Shown here in pieces: positions 11,025 through 22,266 of a stretch of 64,000 nt of DNA. Every line of letters starts with the position of its first letter. Within the stretch, counting starts at the first letter, position 1. Source of the DNA: Boletus sp. NGJ (Eukaryota; Basidiomycota; Agaricomycetes; Boletales; Boletaceae); NCBI GenBank assembly GCA_019096195.1, contig JAGTXK010000119.1, positions 186,001-250,000 of the forward strand, given 5' to 3'. The notes under the pieces are model-generated. The model did not search any database and was not told the DNA's origin. It was given only the letters and a program-made list of their open reading frames with translations. A program made the translations under genes and the position numbers.

Positions 11025-12371
11025 ATGTCGTCCATTGCGCCTGACATGGTTCCCGCTCGCCGTCGCCGTCACTCTGGTTCCACCGCAGACCCAGCGTTAG
11101 ATCGTGTCAGGTCGCTCAAATCCGAGGACGATACGGTGGGCGAACTTACACCCCCACCACGCCCAAAGTCCACCCCCGTCGATGAGCGACCGGAGCGACG
11201 TCGCAGAGCCAGCTCGGCCTCGGGTTCGGATCGCTCCGAGAAGGAGACCATGCGAATTGATTCAGTGGATCTCCCTGCCGTGCACCGCACACACATCGTT
11301 CAACACCATCCAAGCCCAGAACGCCCGACTCGTCCTCTCCCTGCATCCAGATCACGCAAAATGGCGTCCAACAACCCGTTGCCACGACCTGCGAACCCGT
11401 CCATGCTGCCCGTACAGGCGCACGTACCCAAGGGTGGCGTGGCATCTTCCCAACGAAGACTCTTCGTTATCTTGGAGCAGGCTTGCCTGGAGGCGTACAG
11501 GGTCACCAGTGGTGCAAAAGGAAAAGGCGGCAGAGAGGGCGATGTCAAGTACACCCTCTTGAACTGCGACGACCACCAAGGTATCCTCGCCAAAACTGGC
11601 AGGGACATTGCCGATGCCCGTCCTGATATCACTCATCAGGTAATCCGACTCGTATTTGCACCCTCTCGATCTAATATCGCCCTCTGAAGTGTCTGTTGAC
11701 ATTGCTCGACTCGCCTCTTAACAAGTCGGGCTTGCTCCAGGTATACATTCACACTGCGAAAGGTGTCCTCATCGAGGTCAACCCTCATGTGAGAATACCA
11801 CGCACCTTCAAACGGTTTAGCGGCTTGATGGGTGCGGACTTTTACTCGCCACCTCGTGGTGCTCGCTTATTCCTTGTCAGTTCAACTCCTTCACAAACTC
11901 TCCATTCGGGGTGTCAATGGTCCCGAAAAGTTGCTTAAAGTGATCAAGGTAGTCATCTCGGCGTATAGTATTGCTCCGCCGCTGAAATCGAAACCAGAAC
12001 CCCGTTACTGACCATCTACCTGTCAACACCGTTAAACTGAGCAAGTCTAGGTTGTGTGGCGTCTGCCGATACACCACTGACACATCTCTTTAGCATTATC
12101 CGGCGACGCTCAGACCGTCAGGCTGTCAAAATACTTGACCACACTCCCAGAAACGCACTCCGTCGCTGTTTTTGTCGGTGCGATGGCTCGTGGTCGGGAT
12201 GACTTTGCCGATCACGTCGTGGATGAAAAGATCAGTATCAGTGAGTATCCGTTGAGCGCGTCGGTTGCATGTGGCAAGGTACGCTAGTTCCATTCCGACT
12301 GGCAAGACACCGATGCCCATCTGTCTCTCAAGTTCTGCTGCGCTCTCGAGGAACTCTGGGACATTGTGTAA
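11025..12371 (+). CDS. EMG1: 18S rRNA (pseudouridine-N1)-methyltransferase EMG1/NEP1
   Basis: Six exons (11025-11639, 11690-11831, 11881-11948, 11998-12040, 12094-12278, 12333-12371) sum to 363 codons plus stop. EMG1 is a SPOUT methyltransferase that methylates a hypermodified pseudouridine of 18S rRNA and is needed for small-subunit assembly. Family motifs are [78 protein letters not shown] and the C-terminal [20 protein letters not shown]. The first ~140 residues are a basic, Ser/Pro-rich extension, longer than in yeast. The fourth intron (12041-12093) has a GC donor (gcaagt); only that splice restores KLTLSGDA and the frame. Confidence 0.95.
12041..12093 (+). other. GC-AG intron in EMG1
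   Basis: The donor is a|gcaagt and the acceptor is ctttag|c. Splicing gives ...VKL-T-LSGDA..., the conserved EMG1 motif, and an exon total divisible by three. No GT donor nearby gives the same result. Confidence 0.85.
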
Positions 12372-12807
12372 TCAGCCATGCCACCACCTGCCCTCTGACG
12401 ATCAGCACGCCCTCGAAATGTAATATCGGTCGGTTGCGTTCACGAAAATGTATTCCAGAAAAGCACACGTGTCGGGTCCATTCGTTTCGGTCGCATTTTC
12501 TACATGTTCACTCGTTGCAATTCAACCTGCGTTGGTCAGACGTTTGTACATTTATTCGACGAGCCGCATCGTGTACTAGTAGTAGACGGATAGCCCAAGC
12601 CCCATCGCATTAGATTCACGACTCAACTCGTGAATCTGGGCTCTGGATATAATGATGCGAATCTATTTTTTGTATACAAATTCATGGTGTGGATGCGCTC
12701 AAATGCCCTGCTAAATTCCGAGCTCGCGGCGTCGAGACACTGGCCTATTTGAGTTTCAAATATGCTGTTGCCAGCCCCCTCCACTTCTTCGCTTTACACC
12801 AACGACC
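12372..12807. other. Intergenic region with SEC14 promoter
   Basis: I see no gene. The last 60 nt before 12808 are rich in C and T (CCCCTCCACTTCTTCGCTTT), a plausible initiator region. Confidence 0.5.
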
Positions 12808-13990
12808 ATGTCCCTTCTAGAGCCCGCCAGCGTTAGCCCTCTCCCCGAGGGTATCACCGACCCCAACTACAAGCCTTTGCCAGGTCGGCTGGGCAACCTT
12901 ACCCCCGGCCAACTACATGCCCTCAACACCCTCAGACAACAACTCGTGGACGAGGGCCGTTTCGTACCAGAGAGGATGGACGATGCCACACTCCTCAGGT
13001 ACGTCGTTGGGTCCGTGCACACACACACCCATCCATCCGTACATGGTGCGATCGATGTCGATGGACGCTGCGATGTGTGTGTGCACGCGAGTCCAAAAAA
13101 GGGCGCAAAACGACCGACGCTCACCCCGTCCTTCATAGATTCCTGCGCGCCCGCAAGTTTGACGTCGCCAAGACGAAAGCGATGTTGTTGTCCGCCGAGC
13201 AGTGGAGGAAAGATCTGAACGTCGAAGACATTGTAATGTAGGTCGTGCGCTTGCCCCCCCCCCTTTTTTTTTTTTTTGAAATCGACCTTTTATATCTTTT
13301 GGTGGTTCTTAGGAATTTTGAATTTACGGAGAAGAAAGAGGTGGACAAATATTACCCCCAGTACTATCACAAGATGGACAAGGTATGTCGGTCGCCTCCT
13401 CTCTCCTCCAACGTCTCGCGTGTTCACTCACATCCATCGTCGGCCCCCTACTCCAGGACGGTCGACCCGTCTACATCCAACGACTCGGCAGGATTGACGT
13501 CGGCGCACTCAACGCCATCACGACCCAAGACCGCCAACTCCGGCGCTTCGTCCTCGAATACGAAAAATTCCTCGCTGAGCGTCTCCCCGCCTGCTCCAAA
13601 GCCGTTGGCCACCCCGTTGAAACGTCGTGCACCATCATGGATCTCGCCGGCGTTAGCATCACCTCGTTTTACCGCGTCAAGGATTACGTCTTTCAAGCGG
13701 CCAGGATTGGTCAGGATCGGTACCCGGAATGTATGGGCAAGTTTTATATCATCAACGCGCCCTGGGCATTTACGAGCGTGTGGTCCATCATCAAGCCTTG
13801 GTTGGACGAGGTGACGGTGGCGAAGATTGATATCGTGAGCAGTGCGAGCGTCAGGGAAAGGCTATTGTCGCAGATTCCCGCGGAGAATCTACCCATCGAG
13901 TTTGGCGGGATGTGTCAGTGCGTCGGTGGCTGTTCGCTGAGTGACGCGGGCCCATGGAATCCCCAGGCACAGGCGAATGGGGTGGTATAG
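12808..13990 (+). CDS. SEC14: SEC14-like phosphatidylinositol/phosphatidylcholine transfer protein
   Basis: Four exons (12808-12998, 13139-13237, 13313-13382, 13457-13990) give 297 residues, close to the usual ~300. The CRAL-TRIO N domain is seen in LRQQLVDEG...DDATLLRFLRARKFDV. The lipid-binding CRAL-TRIO fold follows: DGRPVYIQRLG, TCTIMDLAGVSI, YPECMGKFYIINAPWAFTSV, IKPWLDEVTVAKI and the C-terminal FGGMCQCVGGCSLSDAGPW. Sec14 proteins exchange PI and PC and link lipid metabolism to Golgi export. The first intron is long for this genome (140 nt). The second contains a run of C then T (13254-13277). Confidence 0.92.
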
Positions 13991-14168
13991 ATGCGAGATA
14001 GAATTGTCTGATTGCATTTGCGAGGACGGAGGCCCTTGGCGGTAATCTACCTATATTCATGCCTAATCGTTCGAGCAACTTCATAAGGAATGGATTCAGT
14101 GCTGCTACCGCTTAGGGGGTGACTACATCAATCTGATGTCTTATATGTAGATGGACCAACAGAGAACT

Positions 14169-16794
14169 TTAGACGGGGTCGGCTTCCTTCATCCTGACCC
14201 ACAGACCATCCTAGAATATACCCGATGCATTTCAGCGATTCTGGCAAGGACATGCCATGGAAATAAAAAAGCGATCCCCGTACCTGGACATACATGGTCA
14301 TGTGCGACCTCAGCATGACCTTCTCCAACGCTTTGCGTCCCTTGGCCTCTGCCCACTCCGCAGGAGGGAGGTGAAGCGTGTCCATATCCAACGAGACAGC
14401 ATCGATCGATTGCAAAAGCCGAATGAGGAAGTACGAGACCTCATGGTACGCAAACTGAATCCGTGGTCAGCCAGAATACACACGCACCCTCGAGTGACGC
14501 GGGGAAGATGGATCGGCGTACCTGTTGACCAGGGCAGATGCGAGGACCGGCATTGAAAGGTAAAAAGATGAACGGGTTCGGCGTAAGGTACTTGTGGAGA
14601 CGTGCATCGAGGAACCGATCTGGATCAAAGAAGTCCGCTGGGAACAAAAAGTCAGATGGACGGTGCACGCTGGCCACCTCCCCTGCAGGGTACTCACCAT
14701 CGGGGCCCCACAGGTCTTTCCTGCGGTGCATCAGGAAGACACTGTACAAGATCCTATAAATCGGGGTAAGATAGAACGGGGAGAGGATTCAGTTGAGCCC
14801 GCCTCGTGTTTGCAGGTATATAAATGGGTTTTCCGCCATTTAATCCTGGCCAAATCTGTGCTTCAGTAGACGACCTGATGACTAATCAGGGAAAGCAGCT
14901 GGAATGGGGGGACCTGTATCGCACCTGAGATTAAAGGGGCTGCACGATATCAGAAATCAATCATCCCTTCGAGAGAAAAAGAACTTACAGTGGTGGATAT
15001 AATCGAAGGACCTCTGAGATAAGGGCTCCTTATCAGTACAAAACTCTGCAGGGCGATCACGAGTTGCGTACCATTAATAAATGCCCTCAAATACTTCATG
15101 TCCCTCATGTCGTCACGCGTCGGCCGGCTGGAAACACCAACTTTGGCAACGATTTCCTCTCGCAAACGAGTGAGAACATCAGGGTGCTGAGAAAGCATAT
15201 AAATAGCAAACGTCAATGTCGCGGCAGTCTACGCGTGACGTGGTCACGATGAGATTCACCAGGTCATACCGCAGAATCGGCTCACCGTATCCCTGCCGGC
15301 GATCATGATATTCATCGTCTCATCCCTGATAACCGTTTGATCTGAGGACACATCAATACATCAAGCCCCACTCTCGAAAATGAAGATCACGACCTTCGGT
15401 GTAATTCACCAGATGCGCCAATAATGTCTCTCCCTCCTCGACCTCCCCTGTGCTGTCCTTGACGTCAACACCTAGACGTCTTTGTTCGTGTTTCTTCGCG
15501 ATCGCATCCGCAATTAGAGGGTCAATGAATTCATAACAAACTTTCATGTGCTTGTGGACTTGATCCTGCCAAAACTCAGCGAAGCGCCAGGAAGACCCAT
15601 AGTTGGTGCGATAGGCTGTGGCGCTTTCTGATTCCATGAATGCGCGGGCGAACCGATTGGCCGGATGATTGAGGATCTTGGGATCTTTGGACAGTGGGGA
15701 CGAAGATGGGTAGACGATGCCTGCTGAAAGGGAGCGGACGTCTTTTCCAAACAAAAACTCGGTCGCCGAATCGAGCGTGAAACGCGACACCACGTCTTCA
15801 AAATCGACGGGGTATCCTTCACGCAGGCGAATCTTCATCTGATGGATTGCATCTTCGGCATGCCTTTCAAATATGTCAAAGTCGCTGATGCGATCTCTAC
15901 TGAAGAATGGACGGGTCATTGTGCGATGAAATCTATAGTGTTTGTAAGTGCATGAAAAGACAGAGTCAACGTGCTGTGTGCATACTTCCAGGTGTCAGCT
16001 ATACAAGAATGAGTCTATGGATACCATGCCACTTAAAACAACGCCTACCATCAGAATTGAAAACGCCCGTCCCCAAAAGAGAATTGCATTGGTCACGGAA
16101 GAGGAGACCTTTGCAGGTTTATTCAGTATATGTATATGCTAGAACTTTCATATATAGTCCCACCTTTTGCATATGAGGGGAACTGCGTCGCAAGAATCGC
16201 CTGGATTTGCGACACATGTTACGTAGCTGACAGCAAACGATCAGAAGGCGACCCACCTTGACGTATTCGGGCTCCGTGGTGAATATCTACACAGATCGCG
16301 CAGCTCGTATCAAATGTCTGCGCAACCACCAAAAGTACTTGCCCTGTGTTCATACAGCAGGTAAAGATCCAGCGTATTCCCAATTTCTTCGCATTCCCTC
16401 TCGATATATTCAGCTAAATGTTTTTACGGGTCAACACATTCTTCCGTGTGGGAGGAGCAAAGGCAGAAGTGAGCCCACCTAGATAACCATTACTGAAGTT
16501 CCGTACAAGGGCCGAAAGCTTGTCCAGCGCGCCAGGCCAGCGGTAGTTTATGCTCTGGGGAATGACTGCCCCGTGACGTGCCGCCTGTCTGCGCTCTCTG
16601 ATACGAGCATACAGAACACTTGCCGCAAACGTGGCTGGTAGGGCCAAAAGATACGCTGGTACACGCAGCCATTGTGGTGCAGGTTGCCCAAGGAGTGCCT
16701 CGCAAACTCGGAGGGTGACGTATACCGTCGTTGGTGCGAAGAACAGTCGAGGGACAAGCCGCACCAGCGCTACTAGTCCCGGCGGCAACTGCAT
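14169..16794 (-). CDS. Cytochrome P450 copy A (CYP63-like), intact
   Basis: I reconstruct 16 exons totalling 591 codons plus stop, all in frame. The N terminus is a membrane anchor ([19 protein letters not shown], then a second hydrophobic stretch [20 protein letters not shown]). Family motifs: [31 protein letters not shown], helix [16 protein letters not shown] (oxygen-binding AGRDT), ExxR in NEVLRLYPP, then [17 protein letters not shown] and the heme loop [12 protein letters not shown] with the Cys thiolate. White-rot CYP63 enzymes hydroxylate alkanes and aromatics at the ER; the substrate here is unknown. Microexons of 13 nt (15986-15998), 15 nt (14925-14939) and 25 nt (14989-15013) occur. 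Two introns (16287-16342 and 14754-14802) use GC donors. Confidence 0.88.
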
Positions 16795-17222
16795 CGTCGT
16801 AATGCTAAGCATCGGTAGCCTGCTAGTGGGAGGTGATTTAAGAGAGAGAGAGAGAATTTGCTTTCCCATCGTGTCCTGGGACACGGCGGCCGTGCCATCA
16901 CCCCGGACAGCATGCGCTCGGTGTGTCAATGGGCGGCGATGTCCAGGGTTTTTTTTTGGACGACGAGCAAAGTGACTTGCTGAGTCTTTGTGACATGATT
17001 CTACATTTACATAATGCTCACCCAAGCGGGGGATTGTCGCACCTTGGAAGGCTTACATCATGTATTAGTACCGAGGGTCGACCTAGTAGTACCACATGCA
17101 AATCATCTAATTACAGTGCAATAACTGCTGATATATCCGCGGCAAAGAAACTTTATCTTGGTTGTAGACTCTGAAGCGATTTCACCTGTGCTGGTGCTCT
17201 CATCACTTACTATACTAGTCCT
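16795..17222. other. Upstream region of P450 A
   Basis: The 40 nt just before the start (AGCAGGCT...GCTTAGCATT...CGACGATG on the minus strand) resemble the sequence just before P450 C at 48676-48703. Beyond that I see no gene. Confidence 0.45.
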
Positions 17223-17860
17223 CATGAAATTGCTCGAAAGATTAGTAGATGTAGATTACTGCTAGGGCCCTCATTCAAGTTCAGCCGTATTTCTCAACAC
17301 CACCAACTCGACAATGAGATTGTTGTAGTGGTTTATCTGAAGAAAGTGATTTAGTTGATTGATACTTCAAGTTTGAGTCAGCTTGCTGTGTATGTACTAT
17401 AGTATGGTGCCAGCAACTCAGTGAATGGACTCAGGGCCTCATTCACATCACGAGGCTCCAGGATTTCTTATAATGCCTGATAATGCCTTGTCATATAGAC
17501 CCAGCGTTTTTCATGTTATCCGACCATTGTTATTTGGTTATTGTACTTAAGAAGGTCTTATAAGCGCTGATAACAGCCTTGCCCAGGCCCCCATTGTCGC
17601 GTGACATGGCAAACATTCACATTGTCACAAAAGCAGATATAACGCTAGGGTGGTCGTCGTGATGCAGAATTTCAGAGAGTAAAACACTGCTACAATCAAG
17701 GCTTGAGTTGGTGGTGTTGAGAAATACAGGTGAATGGGGCAGCATACAATAGATGCAAGATAAGTCGTTGGACTGCACTTGTAAGATCCAGTGATCTGAG
17801 TTACCTTACATACCTCTACTCTCATACCTAATCATTCGAGCAATTTCAAAAGGGCAAAGT
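17223..17860. repeat. Inverted repeat (MITE-like or inverted 3'-flank duplication)
   Basis: The stretch GTATTTCTCAACACCACCAA at about 17287-17309 recurs inverted at about 17705-17727. Weaker similarity extends inward (GATTGTTGTAGTG against GATTGTAGCAGTG) and outward to GAAATTGCTCGAA.GATTAG at about 17224-17243, which recurs inverted at about 17829-17849. The interior (about 400 nt) has no long open frame. The outer arm also resembles the 3' flank of P450 A (CTAATCGTTCGAGCAACTTC near 14063), so part of it may be copied gene flank. I could not define clean target-site duplications. Confidence 0.55.
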
Positions 17861-17971
17861 GATGCTATAGTAGCACTTATGAAAGGTAGGGGTGAAATCT
17901 CATTCAGGTACAACAAAGATATGAAGAATTGTATTCGTGAACGCATGAGCTGCCATGTATAGATAGTACAT

Positions 17972-20597
17972 TCAACGGTCGACTTCCTTCATCCTGACCC
18001 ACAGACCATCCTATGAACATACCCGATACATTTTAGCGATTCTGGCAAAGACATGTGATCGGAAGAAAAACGATCACCATACCTGGACATACATGGTCAA
18101 GTGTGACCTCAACAGGACCTTCTCCAATGCTTTGCGTCCCTTGGCCTGCGCCCAGTCTGCCGGAGAGAGGTGTTGCACATCCATGTCCAGCGAGACAGTA
18201 TCGATCGACTGCAAGAGTCGAATGAGGAAGTAAGAGACCTCGTGGTATGCGAACTAGATCCGTCGTCAGCCACACGCACGCACGCTTACAAAGAGTCGTT
18301 GACGTACCTGTTGACCAAGGCAGATACGAGGACCCGCGTTGAAAGGCAAGAAGATGAACGGATTTGGCGTCAGGTACTTGTTGAGACGTGCATCGAGGAA
18401 CCGATCTGGATCAAAGAGGTCCGCTAGAAATTATGGCGGTCGTGCGCGTGGGTCAAATGGTGCACGCTGACCATCTACTCTGTGAGGTGCTCACCATCGG
18501 GGCCCCACAGATCTTTCCTGCGGTGCATCAGGAAAACAGAGTACATGATTCTACAAATCGGGGTAAGATAGAACGGGAAGGGGGATCAGTTGGGCTCACA
18601 TCGTATTTGGGGGAATAAAAATGGGTTTTCCGCCATTCAATGCTGGCCAAACCTGTGCTTCAGTAGATAACCTGACGAATAATCAGGGGAACCAGCTGGA
18701 ATGAGGGGCCTGTATCGCACCTGACGTTAAAGGGGCTGCACGATATCAGAATCAATCATCCCTTTGAGAGAACAATAACTTACACAGGTGGATATAGGCG
18801 AAGAACCTCTGGTAGTGGCTCCATATCAGTACATATCTCTGCGAGGTGGCTACGAGTTGCGTACCGTTAATAAACGCCCTCAAATACTTCATGTCCCTCA
18901 TGTTGTCATGTGTCGGTCGGCTTGAGACACCGACATTGGCAATGATTTCCGCTCGCAAACGAGCGAGAACATCAGGATGCTGCGAGAGCATATAAACCCC
19001 AAACGTCAGTGTTGCGGCAGTCTACGTGTGATAACATGATCACGACGAATTCACCAGGTCATGCCGAGGAATCGGCTCACCGTATCCCTGCCAGCGATCA
19101 TGATATTCATCGTCTCGTCCCTGATAACCGTTTGATCTGAGGACACTTCAATACATCAAGCCCCACTCTCGAAAATGAAGATCACGACCTTCGGTGTAAT
19201 TCACCAGATGCGCCAATAATGTCTCTCCCTCCTCGACCTCCCCTGTGCTGTCCTTGACGTCAACACTTAGACGCCTTTGTTCGTGTTTTTTCGCGATCGC
19301 ATCCGCAATTAGGGGGTCAATGAATTCATGGCACACTTTCATGTGTTTCTGCACCTGATCCTGCCAAAACTTAGCGAAGCGCCAGGAAGACCCATACTGG
19401 GCGCGAGAGGCTGTGGCGATCTGCGCTTCAGTGAAGGCACGGACGAACCGATTGGCCGGATGATTGAGGAACGTGGGATCCTTGGACAGTGGGGACGAAG
19501 GTGGGTAGACGATGCCTGCTGAAAGGGAGCGGACGTCTTTTCCAAACAGGAACTCGGTCGCCGAATCGAGCGTGAAGCGAAATGCCACGTCTTGAAAGTC
19601 GACGGGATATCCTTCACGCAGGTGGATCTTCATCTGATGGATTGCAATCTTCGGCATGCCTTTCAAATATGTCAAAGTCGCTGATGCGATCTCTACTGAA
19701 GAACGGGCGGGTCATTGTGCGATGAAACCTGGAAAGCGTTTGTGAGCGGATGAGAAGACCGAGTCAACGTGCTGTGTACATACTTCCAGATGTCGGCTGC
19801 ACAAGCAATGAGTCCATAGGATACCATGTCTGCTTAAAATGATGCTCACCGTCAGAGTTAAAAACGCCTGTCCCCAAAAGAGAGTTGAATTGGTCATGGA
19901 AGATGGGACCTATGCAAGTTCTTTTAGCGTATCGGAGGATCTGCCACAACTTGGATGTATAGCCTCACCTTTTACAAACGATGGGAATTGCGTCGCAAGA
20001 ATCGTCTGGATTGTACCACACTTTACGTAGCTGAGAGCAAACGATCAGGAGGCGACCCACCTTGACGTATGTGGGCTCCGTGGTGAATATCTACAGGGAG
20101 CGGGCAGCTCGTATCAAACGTCTGTGCAACGACCAAAGAAGAACTTGCCCTATGCTCATACAGCAGGAAACAATCCAGCGTATTCCCAATTTCTTCACAT
20201 TCGCCCTCGATATATTCAGCTACATTTTACGCGTCAACACATCCGTGTTGGAGGAATAAAAGGCATAAATGAGCCTGCCTAGATAGCCATCACTGAAGTT
20301 CCGTACAAGGGCCGAAAGCTTGTCTAGCGCGCCAGGCCAGCGGTAGTTTATGCTCTGTGGAATGACTGCCCCGTGACGTGCCGCCTGTCTGCGCTCTCTG
20401 ATACGAGCATACAGAACACTTGCCACAAACGTGGCTGGTAGGGCCAAAAGATACGCTGGTACACGCAGCCATTGTGGTGCAGGTTGTCCAAGGAGTGCCT
20501 CATAAACTCGGAGGGTGATGTATACCGTCGTTGGTGCGAAGAACAGTCGAGGGACAAGCCGCACCAGCGCTACTAGTCCCGGCGGCAACTGTATCAT
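17972..20597 (-). pseudogene. Cytochrome P450 copy B (CYP63-like), one frameshift
   Basis: This is a tandem paralogue of copy A with the same exon pattern: membrane anchor ([19 protein letters not shown]), [39 protein letters not shown] and heme loop [12 protein letters not shown]. The one clear break is an extra base at about 19645-19648, where B reads GAAGATTGCAATCC and both other copies read GAAGATGCAATCC. That shifts the frame in the middle of a large exon. Everything else, including splice sites, looks functional, so the break may be recent or a sequencing error. The first intron has a GC donor (gcaggc) where A has GT; the intron before [10 protein letters not shown] has GT where A has GC. 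The 3' flank resembles that of copy A, supporting tandem duplication. Confidence 0.75.
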
Positions 20598-21105
20598 CGT
20601 AATGACACTAGGTCCAGTAAACTGCCAGGAGGAGAAGAAAAGGAGAATTTGCTCTGCAACTGACGTACGGTTGAAATGGCGTCCGCAGTACTTGACTCCG
20701 GCTGGACATCCCACCTGATTTTAAAGATCCAATTCAATTGAGTCACAAGCCGTTTTCATATCGCTGCGCATGCTAGTAGGCCGGAAGTGTCCAACAAGGA
20801 CCCCATAACTGCTCACGGTAGCATCCTTCCTAGTACCTCATCTCAGCTCATCTCATCTCATCAGAGTCAGTAAGCACATATCTGATGTGAATCAACAATA
20901 ATGTAAAGCTCGCGTGAAGGGCCCCTACCAAAATGGGCCCATCTTCATACCTGCCTCATCCAGCACGCTGCCCGTAGCCCGAACGCCTTCAATTCACTGT
21001 CAAGTGAAACAAATCTGTCTCCACTCGGAGTTCGGTACCTGTGATGATGCGGCTTGGCACGTTTCGCAGTTGGTCGGCAATATCCGGACACGGACCCCAA
21101 AAGTA
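20598..21105. other. Intergenic region between P450 B and the TIR element
   Basis: It contains a short CTCATCT-type microrepeat near 20838-20860 (CTCATCTCAGCTCATCTCAT). I see no gene. Confidence 0.4.
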
Positions 21106-22264
21106 CTGTAGCCGTCTGTATGGATGCAACCGGGTGGCGGTGCGTTACGGATACCCCTGACTCCGAGTTAGCAACCGGACCCCGCGTTATGTTGCTATTG
21201 TTAGTGTTAGATCATGACTGGACCGTTCTTCGGGCGTGAACTAGTCAAAAAGTATGACGGTCAAATTGCACAAATATTATTTGATAAAAAAAGGTTTGTC
21301 GTTTTTTCAGTTTCTTACACTAGTTTAATAATTCTTTACAGTTTTGGGCTCACTGCCAGGTCAAGGGATGGGATTTATCTGCAGAGTGTCTTACAAGTAG
21401 ACAAGCACAGACGGCTCTCATTGATTACCTTCGCACCCATTCGACACTCCACAAAGAGATCAAAGATCAAATGGGTATTGTCCATGGACTCAACAAGCTT
21501 GACTCAGTGGAGGATATCTGTCGTCACGGTGGCACCGAGTCGGACTATGTCACTGTTGATGCCGACGACGACGCCGATGTTCCATCAAGCGCGGTAATTC
21601 ACGATGCTCTTGGCTTAGCTGTGGTTGAGATGCCTGCTGCAGTAGACAGTGTCTCGCACTGTGTTGGGAGCACGGAAAAGGGTCCCAGCAATTCATTGGT
21701 GGCTGCAGGGGAGTATGAAGACATCTGGGCTTTTACTAACTTCGACGAATGCTTTTTTTTTTGGCCAATAGTCCCCCCGTTACGCGTTACTAATGAGTTC
21801 GAGCAAGGTCAGGACACCGCGCACTCCGGGCGCGTCTGTGCGATAAGGTCTCAGTCGTTGCGCTTCGGGCAGACGGACTGTGTATTTACCTGTGCGATAA
21901 GGTCTATGTACATAGTGATTAGACATGGTTTATGTAGGTATCGAGTGGTAACTGCTCACCTCAGTCGTTGCGCTTCGGGCAGACGGACTGAGGTGTCATT
22001 CTGGGTACACCGAGTTTTATATACGAAGGGTAAGAACAATAAAAGAGAAGTATCGTATGGCATCGAGTCGGCAAATGGACGCGACGGAGCATAGGGAATG
22101 AAGAATTATGTAGTAGAAACGTATACCGCGCGGTCGCGCAGTGCCTCAGCACCTTCCGTGCTCCCGGTTGACGTGCGGGTGACATGGTGACGTTTCACCG
22201 TGCGGCTGCGCGCGTGCTTGCTTGATTTCAACAGTTACGGTTGCATCCATACAGACGGCTACAG
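21106..22264. mobile_element. 1.16-kb DNA element with 27-bp TIRs and TA flanks
   Basis: Perfect 27-bp terminal inverted repeats (CTGTAGCCGTCTGTATGGAT...) lie at 21106-21132 and 22238-22264, each bordered by a TA dinucleotide (21104-21105 and 22265-22266). TA target duplication is typical of Tc1/mariner and some other DNA transposons. Inside, a frame at 21471-22094 and a possible first exon at 21214-21288 (MTGPFFGRELVKKYDGQIAQ) are open but show no DDE catalytic triad that I recognise. The 31-bp sequence CTCAGTCGTTGCGCTTCGGG... occurs twice in direct orientation (21850-21880 and 21960-21990). This looks like a non-autonomous element or one carrying captured coding sequence. Confidence 0.65.
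21214..22094 (+). CDS. Hypothetical ORF inside the TIR element
   Basis: A first segment (MTGPFFGRELVKKYDGQIAQ...FDKKR, 21214 to about 21293) precedes a candidate intron of about 49 nt (gtttgtcg...tttacag). The next open stretch reads FWAHCQVKGWDLSAECLTSR then LIDYLRTHSTLHKEIKDQMG and an acidic DADDDADV stretch. The phase across the splice is not settled. I do not recognise a family. The coding look is moderate, and it ends in repeats with poor coding character after about 21760. It may be a domesticated or captured fragment. Confidence 0.3.
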
Positions 22265-22266
22265 TA

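Noticed and set aside
14803-14939. A GC donor at the CGATACAG|G position of the P450 genes
   Set aside because: Splicing from CTCAG|gtgcga to ...TCAG|G keeps frame in all three copies and gives the family-like R(S/L)STEAQ(I/V)WP, so an ordinary GT donor explains it.
18420-18480. An apparent in-frame stop near the heme region of P450 B
   Set aside because: It lies in an intron ending TTTCTAG, matching the intron of copy A; the exon resumes at ADLFDPDRF.
21838-21990. Direct repeats inside the TIR element read as LTR remnants
   Set aside because: No TG...CA ends, primer-binding site or reverse transcriptase; the flanking TIRs with TA borders point to a DNA element instead.
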